Positions 7,439 through 13,879 of a stretch of DNA of 14,312 bases are shown here, piece after piece (the stretch's first letter is position 1; the number at the start of each line of letters is the position of its first letter). A program made the position numbers and the translations under genes. The DNA lies in assembly GCA_017998755.1 (NCBI GenBank), contig JAGOCL010000024.1, forward strand, positions 1 through 14,312, given 5' to 3'. The notes beneath the pieces are model-generated. The model made no database searches. It saw nothing but the letters and a program-made list of their open reading frames with translations, and had not been told where the DNA came from. Origin of the DNA: Spirochaetota bacterium (GTDB lineage Bacteria > Spirochaetota > GWE2-31-10 > MWDO01).

Positions 7439-8425
7439 TTGAATTTATCAGTGATAATACCTACAAGAAACAGAGCTGTTTTATTAAATAATACATTAGA
7501 TTCTATTTTATATCAGACTTTACCCCAGAACGAATTTGAAGTAATCGTGATTGACAACGGATCAAAAGACGATACAAATAAAGTAGTCGATTCGTTTAAA
7601 ACTAAAATTTCTAATTTGAGATATTTTTTCGAAGAAAAGCCCGGTCTTCATGTCGGTAGACATCGAGGATTAAAAGAGGCTCAATCCGATATTTTAGTTT
7701 ATGCCGACGACGACATAGAGGCATTCCCGAACTGGTTGAAAACAATTAAAGAATCTTTTGAAGATAAAGATATCGCGCTCGTTGGCGGAAAAATTTTACC
7801 TAAATGGGAATGTGAGATTCCGGATTGGATAGCAAAAATGTGGAATGAAAAAATCAATCTTGGACAATGTCTAAGTTATTTAAGTATACTGGATTTTGGC
7901 GATAAAATCATGGAAATACCTCCGGGATATGTTTTTGGTTGCAATTATTCTGTGAGAAAAGAGATACTAATAAAATCCAAAGGATTTCATCCCGACGGAA
8001 TGCCGCAAGAACTAATCAAATACAGAGGCGACGGCGAGTCTTATGTTTCGAGGTTTGTTCACACAAATAATTTTAAAACACTTTATAATCCGGATGCGTC
8101 TGTCTTTCATGTGATTACCAAAGAGAGATTAACCGTTGAATATTTTTGTAAAAGGGCGTATAATCAAGGCGTTTCTGATTCTTATTTATTTTTAAGAAAC
8201 AAATATATTTCAGAAAGAGTAAAAAATATATCATTCAACGAAGATATAAAGTTCGTTAAAAAAAACATTATAAAATTCTTGAGTTTTGTTTTATTAAAAT
8301 TAAAAAAAGATTTAATAAAACAAAATATTCAAAAATCTTATATTTTGGGCTATAGATATCATCAGAAACAATACAAGAATGATGATACTATTAAAAAATG
8401 GGTTCTAAAAGAGGATTATTTATAG
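7439..8425 (+). CDS. Family 2 glycosyltransferase (GT-A fold)
   Basis: Inverting glycosyltransferase that would add one sugar to a lipid-linked oligosaccharide on the cytosolic face of the inner membrane. With the TTG start at 7439 the protein begins MNLSVIIPTRNR, the standard GT2 N terminus; an in-frame TTG at 7421 would add six residues. The nucleotide-binding Asp sits in VIDNGS (about residue 39), the metal-binding DXD-like run is ADDD (Asp90-92), and the acceptor region has GCNYSVRK followed by GDGE near 197-200, a likely catalytic acidic motif. The length is 328 aa with no membrane segment evident. The central part (for example 7981-8040, 31 G/C of 60) is much richer in G+C than its own 3' end (8221-8280, 10 of 60) and its neighbours. 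Donor and linkage are not predictable. Confidence 0.9.
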   Translation: MNLSVIIPTRNRAVLLNNTLDSILYQTLPQNEFEVIVIDNGSKDDTNKVVDSFKTKISNLRYFFEEKPGLHVGRHRGLKEAQSDILVYADDDIEAFPNWLKTIKESFEDKDIALVGGKILPKWECEIPDWIAKMWNEKINLGQCLSYLSILDFGDKIMEIPPGYVFGCNYSVRKEILIKSKGFHPDGMPQELIKYRGDGESYVSRFVHTNNFKTLYNPDASVFHVITKERLTVEYFCKRAYNQGVSDSYLFLRNKYISERVKNISFNEDIKFVKKNIIKFLSFVLLKLKKDLIKQNIQKSYILGYRYHQKQYKNDDTIKKWVLKEDYL

Positions 8426-8447
8426 AAAAAAATTATGGAGCTTCAAT

Positions 8448-9290
8448 ATGCCTTGTTATTTGTGCGGATGCGATGAAACAAAAAAAGTTAATGGTAAGGT
8501 AAGAGATAATGACAAATTAGATATATTAGAATGTAAAAATTGCGGCTTGATATTTTTATCCTCTTTTTCACATATTGCGGAAGGTTTTTATGAAAACTCG
8601 GGGATGCATTCAAATGATATAGATATTAAGTCATGGATAAATGAAACCGAAAAGGATGATGAGCGCAGGTATCAGTTTCTAAAAGAAAAAATTAAAAATA
8701 AATCAGTACTTGATTTTGGTTGCGGAAACGGAGGATTTTTATTACGGGTTCGGAATACTGCAAATAAGGTTTATGGAATTGAACTTGAAGATAAAATCTA
8801 TAAATATTTTAATGAACAAAAACTTTCAGTTTATAAAAATATATCTGAACCCGAAGGTATATTTGATATAATCACACTATTCCATGTAATTGAACATTTT
8901 GTTGATCCCGTTAAAGAGCTGCTAAAAATTTCAGAAAAATTATCCGATAACGGAGAAATCATTATTGAAACGCCAAATTCTAACGACGCACTCTTGAAAT
9001 TATATGAATCAAAATCATTTTCCGAATTTACATATTGGAGTTGCCATGTTTTTTTATATAATAGTAATACGCTGATTCAACTTGCAAAAAAAGCGGGATT
9101 AAAAATTAATTTTATTAAACAAGTTCAACGCTATTCTTTAGCTAATCATCTCTACTGGCTTTCTAAGGGTAAACCCGGAGGGCATATTAAGTGGTCTTTT
9201 CTTGAAAATGAAATTTTAAAAAGCGTATACGAAAAGGAGCTTGCCGCATTGGGTTTGTGCGATACGATAATTGCAGGATTTGCTAAATAA
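8448..9290 (+). CDS. SAM-dependent methyltransferase with N-terminal zinc ribbon (second copy of the type)
   Basis: Class I methyltransferase of 280 aa with the same layout as the protein at 5865-6812. The zinc ribbon is at Cys3/Cys6 and Cys29/Cys32 (CYLC and CKNCGLIF). Motif I is VLDFGCGNGGF at about 87-97, an acidic GIELED strand follows, then FHVIEHFVDP and an ETPN segment, both typical of the Methyltransf_23 group. GGAG at 8437-8440 lies 7 nt before the ATG. It is the last gene before a 158-bp gap with a promoter, so it may close the first transcription unit. The substrate is unknown; a sugar or glycan of this locus is likely from context. Confidence 0.86.
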   Translation: MPCYLCGCDETKKVNGKVRDNDKLDILECKNCGLIFLSSFSHIAEGFYENSGMHSNDIDIKSWINETEKDDERRYQFLKEKIKNKSVLDFGCGNGGFLLRVRNTANKVYGIELEDKIYKYFNEQKLSVYKNISEPEGIFDIITLFHVIEHFVDPVKELLKISEKLSDNGEIIIETPNSNDALLKLYESKSFSEFTYWSCHVFLYNSNTLIQLAKKAGLKINFIKQVQRYSLANHLYWLSKGKPGGHIKWSFLENEILKSVYEKELAALGLCDTIIAGFAK

Positions 9291-9345
9291 ATCTTAAATA
9301 GAATCAACGCTGTCTTTCAAACTGATGAAATTGAATAATCTCTTA

Positions 9346-9374
9346 TTGACATTAAAGACAATTTTATTTATTAT
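9346..9374 (+). promoter_or_regulatory. Internal sigma-70-type promoter before the sugar-acid biosynthesis block
   Basis: A perfect TTGACA at 9346-9351 and TATTAT (5/6) at 9369-9374 are separated by the ideal 17 bp. It sits in the only sizeable gap of the plus-strand locus (9291-9448) and predicts a start near 9381, about 68 nt before the ATG at 9449. No terminator hairpin was seen in the gap, so read-through from upstream is also likely. The rest of the gap holds nothing I can support. Confidence 0.55.
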
Positions 9375-9448
9375 CAAGAGAATTGAGTTGCTAAAAAAAA
9401 ACGATTCAATTTTAATGTGTATATCTAAGAATATTTTTAGGTAATATA

Positions 9449-9949
9449 ATGAATAACAATTTGATAAAGCTTTTTGCAACAGATGTAGACGGGGTTCTGA
9501 CTGATGCGGGGATGTACTATACCGAAAAAGGTGATGAGTTAAAAAAATTTAATACTCATGACGGAATGGGAATTCATCTTATAAAAAATGACGGCATTAA
9601 AACTGCAATATTAACTTCTGAAAACACTAAGATAGTTGAAAATAGAGCAAAAAAATTAAAAATTGATTATGTTTTTCAAGGAGTTAAAAATAAACTTAAA
9701 ACTATGCTTGATCTATGCAAAAAATTGGATATTGAAATAAATAATGTGGCATATATCGGCGACGATATTAACGATTTAGAATTGTTAAAAGCCGCCGGAG
9801 TAAAAGCATGCCCAAATGATGCTGTTGATAAAATAAAAAATATTGAAAATATTCACATTTTGTCAAAAAACGGGGGGTATGGCGCAGTTCGTGAATTTTG
9901 CGATATGATAATTGATATAAATGATAGAAAAGGAGAAAATAATGATTGA
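9449..9949 (+). CDS. KdsC-like HAD-superfamily phosphatase, likely ulosonic acid phosphate phosphatase
   Basis: Capless type C0 HAD phosphatase of 166 aa that probably removes the phosphate from a 3-deoxy-ulosonic acid phosphate. The nucleophile and acid/base are Asp12 and Asp14 in TDVDGVLTD. Motif II has Thr56-Ser57, Lys81 or Lys83 may be the motif III lysine, and the last motif is GDDIND at 104-109. The C-terminal GGYGAVREF tail is typical of the KdsC family, where it closes a neighbouring active site in the tetramer. KdsC proper has a TGR motif after the second strand, while this protein has TSEN, closer to the nonulosonate 9-phosphate phosphatases and to the HAD tail of fused NeuA proteins. 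Genes for a NeuB-type synthase and a cytidylyltransferase lie downstream, which fits. Its last 8 nt overlap the next gene. Confidence 0.87.
   Translation: MNNNLIKLFATDVDGVLTDAGMYYTEKGDELKKFNTHDGMGIHLIKNDGIKTAILTSENTKIVENRAKKLKIDYVFQGVKNKLKTMLDLCKKLDIEINNVAYIGDDINDLELLKAAGVKACPNDAVDKIKNIENIHILSKNGGYGAVREFCDMIIDINDRKGENND
9928..9935 (+). promoter_or_regulatory. Ribosome binding site that sets the aminotransferase start at 9942
   Basis: AAAAGGAG ends 6 nt before the ATG at 9942. An in-frame ATG at 9921 lies upstream of this site and would add seven residues, but has no such site of its own. The 9942 start is therefore preferred. Confidence 0.65.
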
Positions 9950-11162
9950 AAAAATTGAAAATCCATCTAAATATTTAGGAAATGAACTTGAATATCTTAA
10001 AAGAGTATTGGAAGGTGAAAATTGGTCTGCCACAGGTGGTAGTTGGACAAATAATCTTGAAAAAGAATTTGCAAAAAAAATAGGGACTGAATTTGGAGTT
10101 GCGTTTAACTCGGGGACTTCGACTCTTCATGCAGCGCTGGAAACAGTTGGCGTTATACCCGGCGATGAAGTTATATCTCCTGCGCTAACTGTTATTATGG
10201 ATACAACCGCAACCCTACATGCAAACGCCGTACCGGTTTACTGCGATATTGATGAGAGAACTTTCAATATAGATCCAAATGATCTTGAGAATCGAATTAC
10301 ACCAAAAACTAAAGCAATTATAACAGTTGCGCTATACGGATTATCCCCGGATTATGACAAAATATTAAATATTGCAAAAAAACACAATATTGCGGTTATT
10401 GAAGATAATGCTCAAGCAGTATTAAGTAAATATAAGGGGAAGATATTAGGAACCATTGGAGATATTGCCAGTTTTAGTTTCGAAAACACAAAGCATATTT
10501 CATGCGGCGAAGGCGGGATGATAACTACTAACAATGAAAAATATGCGCAAATAAGCAGGAAAATTGGCGGGCATGGTTTTAAAAATCTTCAAGCATCAGA
10601 AGGGAGAATAAGACTTAATCAAGATGTTTTTCAGAATCCGAATTATAAGAGACATGATGTTCTTGGCTGGAATTACCGTCTGTCAGAGTTTAATTCGGCT
10701 GTTGCTTTAGCCCAACTTGAAAGAGTTGAAGAGTTGGTAGATTTAAGAATCAAATCAGCGAATATTTTTATCGATGTTATGAAAAGTTGCGATTATCTTA
10801 TTCCACAATATATTCCTGATGATTATATAAATACTTATTATACTCTTGGCGTTAAGTACTATGGAGATAAAAGTATCGGAGTTTCATGGGAAGAATTTAG
10901 AAAGACATATATAGAAATGGGCGGCGACGGTATTTATGGAGCATGGAGCGTACCATATCTTGAACCGATGATTTCTGAAAGACAGTTTGTAAAAAGATTA
11001 CCTGAAATATATAAAAATGTAAAATATGAAAAAGGATTGTGTCCAAAAGCTGAAGAGGTACAATCGAAAATTATGCAGTTTAAAACAAACTATAGAGACA
11101 TTACGCTTGCAGAAACTAAAGCTGTTATCTTAGCCAAAGTAATTAAGAAATTCTCAAAATAA
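9942..11162 (+). CDS. DegT/DnrJ/EryC1/StrS-type PLP-dependent sugar aminotransferase
   Basis: Fold-type I PLP enzyme of 406 aa that would transaminate a keto or aldehyde sugar, usually with glutamate as donor. Visible features are the SGTSTLHAAL phosphate-binding segment (about 57-66), IEDNAQ with the pyridine-ring Asp155, and the Schiff-base Lys184 in SFSFENTKHISCGEGGM. NYRLSEFNSAVALAQLER is the usual family segment. With both catalytic residues present it should be an active aminotransferase, not a dehydrating or isomerising relative that lacks the lysine. The ATG at 9942 is chosen because of the site at 9928-9935. Typical partners in sugar-nucleotide pathways (a 4,6-dehydratase or an alcohol dehydrogenase) are absent from the window; the nearest possible source of a ketone is the radical SAM enzyme 13 nt downstream. 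The exact substrate is unknown. Confidence 0.92.
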   Translation: MIEKIENPSKYLGNELEYLKRVLEGENWSATGGSWTNNLEKEFAKKIGTEFGVAFNSGTSTLHAALETVGVIPGDEVISPALTVIMDTTATLHANAVPVYCDIDERTFNIDPNDLENRITPKTKAIITVALYGLSPDYDKILNIAKKHNIAVIEDNAQAVLSKYKGKILGTIGDIASFSFENTKHISCGEGGMITTNNEKYAQISRKIGGHGFKNLQASEGRIRLNQDVFQNPNYKRHDVLGWNYRLSEFNSAVALAQLERVEELVDLRIKSANIFIDVMKSCDYLIPQYIPDDYINTYYTLGVKYYGDKSIGVSWEEFRKTYIEMGGDGIYGAWSVPYLEPMISERQFVKRLPEIYKNVKYEKGLCPKAEEVQSKIMQFKTNYRDITLAETKAVILAKVIKKFSK

Positions 11163-11175
11163 TACAGGGGAATAT

Positions 11176-12231
11176 ATGTTTGATATTAATTTTTATATGA
11201 GATTTCATCAATTAAGAAAAGATTTAGATGCCGGCAAGAAATATAGTAGAATTTTCTTAGAAGAAAAATTAGAAGAAATTAGAAGTAAAAATCCGATTGT
11301 TTATAATATTGAAACAACAAATGCCTGTAATATGAAATGTCAAATGTGCCCCAGAACGACTATGATGACAAGACCAATAGAAACAATAACAAAAGATATA
11401 TTTATAAAGGTTATTGACCAGCTAAAACCACATTCTGAAAACGACTGGTTATTATGGAAAAAATTTGTAGAAGATGAGTACTGTATTAAAGAAAACGATA
11501 TGAGCGAAAATCATTTTTTTCTATATATAATACCAAAGGTAATTCAACTTCATGGTTATGGCGACCCATTACTTGATAAAAATATGGGAGAATATGTTTC
11601 TTTACTAAAAAAAAGAGGTTTTTATTCTTATTTCAGCTGCAATCCTTCAAATATTAATTTAGAACAGACAAATAAAATGCTTGTGAGCGGTCTTGATTAT
11701 ATAAAATATTCTATCGAGAGCGTTGACGATGAAGCTCATAAAAAAATAAGAGGTGAGGCATCAAATTTCGGTCAAAGTTATAATAAAATTTTAAAAGTTT
11801 TAGATTTTAAAAAACGGAATAATATCAATACAACAATTATTATAACAATGTTAGATCTTAACAGGAAAAATCAGAAAGAGGATTATGAAAAATTAAGGGA
11901 AGCTTTTAAAAATCTTGACATCTATTTATATCTGAAAAGCGAAGATCAGCAATGGTACAGAAAAGATTTTCATGGCACAAAATCAGTTCATTGGTCTGAA
12001 GTTTGTAAGCATCCTTGGATGTCTATTAGTATAAAATCTAATGCAGAAGTTGCTATGTGTATGGAAGATTTTAATAATGAAATAATTCTTGGAGATGCAT
12101 CAAAAGAAAGTCTGTTTGATATATGGAATGGACAAAAATATGTTAAATTTAGAAATGACCATTTAAATAAAAATTCTATGATTAAATGTACAAATCAATG
12201 CGATATGAAAATTATTGGAGATTACTTATGA
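11176..12231 (+). CDS. Radical SAM enzyme with C-terminal SPASM/twitch-like auxiliary cluster domain
   Basis: Radical SAM enzyme of 351 aa. The SAM-cluster motif is CNMKCQMC with Cys51, Cys55 and Cys58; HGYGDPLLD near 126-134 corresponds to the GGEP region. The C-terminal region has four cysteines, Cys277, Cys295, Cys338 and Cys342, in the pattern CKHPW, VAMCMED, FDIWNG, CTNQC, enough for one auxiliary 4Fe-4S cluster of twitch type. Twitch enzymes such as BtrN oxidise a sugar-like hydroxyl to a ketone, which would suit the aminotransferase next door. About 35 residues (roughly 86-120) between the first strand-helix unit and the GYGDP motif look like an insertion. GGGG at 11167-11170 precedes the ATG. 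The gene overlaps the NeuB gene by 4 nt (ATGA). The family is secure; dehydrogenase activity is inferred, and peptide modification or another radical reaction is possible. Confidence 0.88.
   Translation: MFDINFYMRFHQLRKDLDAGKKYSRIFLEEKLEEIRSKNPIVYNIETTNACNMKCQMCPRTTMMTRPIETITKDIFIKVIDQLKPHSENDWLLWKKFVEDEYCIKENDMSENHFFLYIIPKVIQLHGYGDPLLDKNMGEYVSLLKKRGFYSYFSCNPSNINLEQTNKMLVSGLDYIKYSIESVDDEAHKKIRGEASNFGQSYNKILKVLDFKKRNNINTTIIITMLDLNRKNQKEDYEKLREAFKNLDIYLYLKSEDQQWYRKDFHGTKSVHWSEVCKHPWMSISIKSNAEVAMCMEDFNNEIILGDASKESLFDIWNGQKYVKFRNDHLNKNSMIKCTNQCDMKIIGDYL
12217..12220 (+). promoter_or_regulatory. Ribosome binding site that sets the NeuB-type start at 12228
   Basis: GGAG ends 7 nt before the ATG at 12228, whose ATGA overlaps the stop of the radical SAM gene. 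An in-frame ATG at 12186 would add 14 unrelated residues encoded inside the upstream gene, so 12228 is preferred. Confidence 0.65.
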
Positions 12232-13106
12232 ATAATAAACAGATAAAAATTGGTAACATATTTATAGGAGAAGACAAACCCATATATTTGATTGCCGAAA
12301 TTGGCATTAATCATAACGGAGATATTCAAACAGCAAAAAAACTTATGGACGCGGCTTTCGCAACCGGCTGGAATTGCGTTAAATACCAGAAAAGAACTCC
12401 CGACATTTGCGTCCCTGAAGCTCAAAAAAAAGTTTTAAGACAGACAATATGGGGAGAGATGACATATCTCGAATATAAACACAAAATCGAATTTGGTAAG
12501 GAACAATACGATTATATAGATATATATTGTAAAGAAAAACCAATCGATTGGTCCGTATCGGTGTGGGATATACCGAGTTTAGAATTTATTTTGAAATATA
12601 ATATTCCATTTATAAAAATACCATCAGCTAAAATTACGGATATCAACATACTTACGGAGTGCGCAAAGTCCGGAAAACCGGTTTTTTGCTCAACAGGTAT
12701 GAGCACAATAGAAGAAATTGATAAAGCAGTTGAAATTCTTGAAAAATATTCAAATAATAACTATGTTTTGTTTCATACTAATTCTACCTATCCAACTAAA
12801 CCTGAAGAATTAAATCTTTTAGCTATTAGGACTTTAAAAGAGAGATATCAATGTTTAATTGGTTATAGCGGGCATGAATTTGATCTGGAACCTTCAATCA
12901 TTACGGCAACTCTTGGAGTATCTGTGATAGAAAGACATGTTACTCTTGATCACAATATGTGGGGATCAGATCATTTTGCTAGTTTAGAGGTACAGGGAAT
13001 GGATAAACTTAAAAGAAGAATTGATAGTATTTATCAAATTATGGGAGATGGTATAAAAAGACCTACTAAAAGCGAAGAGGAAATAAAAAAGAAATTAAGA
13101 GGTTAA
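12228..13106 (+). CDS. neuB: NeuB-family sialic/nonulosonic acid synthase, short form without SAF domain
   Basis: PEP-dependent aldol-type synthase that would extend a sugar (or sugar phosphate) by three carbons to a 2-keto-3-deoxy acid. The NeuB TIM barrel is clear: AEIGINHNG, VKYQKR, FIKIPSAKITD, STGMST, HTNSTYPT, GYSGHE and VIERHVTLDHN followed by SDHFASLE. Using the ATG at 12228 the protein has 292 aa. NeuB proteins are usually about 335-375 aa and end in an SAF (antifreeze-like) domain; that domain is absent here, and the next gene starts 2 nt after the stop, so no remnant exists. Two motifs also differ from the usual forms (GYSGHE for GYSDHT, MWGSDH for MPGPDH). It lies between the radical SAM gene and an SpsF-type cytidylyltransferase. 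The synthase family is confident; the substrate is open. Confidence 0.88.
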   Translation: MNNKQIKIGNIFIGEDKPIYLIAEIGINHNGDIQTAKKLMDAAFATGWNCVKYQKRTPDICVPEAQKKVLRQTIWGEMTYLEYKHKIEFGKEQYDYIDIYCKEKPIDWSVSVWDIPSLEFILKYNIPFIKIPSAKITDINILTECAKSGKPVFCSTGMSTIEEIDKAVEILEKYSNNNYVLFHTNSTYPTKPEELNLLAIRTLKERYQCLIGYSGHEFDLEPSIITATLGVSVIERHVTLDHNMWGSDHFASLEVQGMDKLKRRIDSIYQIMGDGIKRPTKSEEEIKKKLRG

Positions 13107-13108
13107 TT

Positions 13109-13873
13109 ATGAAAAAAGCCGTTTTTATTACAGTGAGATCTGATTCAACAAGACTACCGGGAAAAGCATATAAAGAGATATTGGGTAAATCTGTAATTGA
13201 ACTTATTATGTTAAGGGCAAAACTTATTAAAAATGCAGATATGGTTGTTGTATGCACTACAGAAAGAGAAATAGACAATCAAATTATTGATATATCAAAA
13301 AATGTGAAAATATTCAATTTTAGAGGTTCATTAGAAGATAAATTAGACAGATGGCTTGGAGCAGCTAAAAAATATAATATCGATTATTTTGCTACTTTTG
13401 ACGGCGATGATCTATTATGCGATCCTTATTTAATTGATCTTGGACTAACTCAAATCGAAATCGAAAATCTTGACTTCTTAAAAGCTCCAGACGGATTAGC
13501 TATAGGATCATTTACTTATTGTATAAAAGTTAAAGCGCTTGAAAAAGTTTGTTCAATAAAAGATACTAACGATACGGAAATGATGTGGACATATTTTGAA
13601 GATACAGGTCTTTTTAATGTTGGGAAATTAAAAGTAACTGAAAAATTATTTTTTGATAAAGATATAAGATTGACTCTGGATTATCAGGAGGACTTTGATT
13701 TCTTTACATCAGTTTTCAATCATTTTAATAATAATGAAAATAAAATTCCTTTAATCGAAATAATGAAATATCTAAAAAATAATCCGGGTATTGTTAAAAT
13801 AAACTCAAGTAAGCACGAAGAATGGAAAAATAATCAGATCAAAAAAACTAAATTAGTCTTAAAAGGGATATAA
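13109..13873 (+). CDS. SpsF-type cytidylyltransferase (CMP-sugar acid synthetase-like)
   Basis: Nucleotidyltransferase of 254 aa in the CTP_transf_3 group (NeuA, KdsB, SpsF). The N-terminal nucleotide-binding motif is VRSDSTRLPGKAYKEILGKS, the metal-binding acidic run is FDGDDLLCDP (about 105-114), and RLTLDYQEDFDFF lies near the C terminus, as in SpsF-like proteins. It would activate the ulosonic acid made by the NeuB-type enzyme as a CMP conjugate. A similar synthase/cytidylyltransferase pair (SpsE/SpsF) is known from Bacillus spore-coat polysaccharide loci. AGAGG at 13098-13102 precedes the ATG and the gap to the upstream gene is 2 nt, indicating co-translation. Divergence from classical NeuA is large, so the exact nucleotide and sugar acid remain uncertain. 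Confidence 0.83.
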   Translation: MKKAVFITVRSDSTRLPGKAYKEILGKSVIELIMLRAKLIKNADMVVVCTTEREIDNQIIDISKNVKIFNFRGSLEDKLDRWLGAAKKYNIDYFATFDGDDLLCDPYLIDLGLTQIEIENLDFLKAPDGLAIGSFTYCIKVKALEKVCSIKDTNDTEMMWTYFEDTGLFNVGKLKVTEKLFFDKDIRLTLDYQEDFDFFTSVFNHFNNNENKIPLIEIMKYLKNNPGIVKINSSKHEEWKNNQIKKTKLVLKGI

Positions 13874-13879
13874 TTATAA

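Noticed and set aside
9325..9444. A 39-codon open frame (ATG at 9325, stop at 9442-9444) in the gap before the phosphatase gene.
   Set aside because: It has no ribosome site, a low-complexity Leu/Ile/Lys composition expected from AT-rich DNA, and it overlaps a good promoter. It is more likely chance.
9294..9479. A minus-strand open frame of 61 codons across the same gap.
   Set aside because: It runs into the clear phosphatase gene on the other strand and its sequence is low-complexity; no family or start signal is visible.
9449..9949. Calling the HAD phosphatase KdsC of the Kdo/LPS core pathway.
   Set aside because: The TGR motif of KdsC is replaced by TSEN and the gene sits in a nonulosonate-like unit, so only the family, not the Kdo-8-phosphate role, is claimed.
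9942..13873. Assignment of the second block to a standard legionaminic, pseudaminic or sialic acid pathway.
   Set aside because: No dehydratase, UDP-sugar hydrolase/epimerase or acetyltransferase is present, the NeuB lacks its SAF domain, and the cytidylyltransferase is SpsF-like. The missing genes could still lie outside the window.
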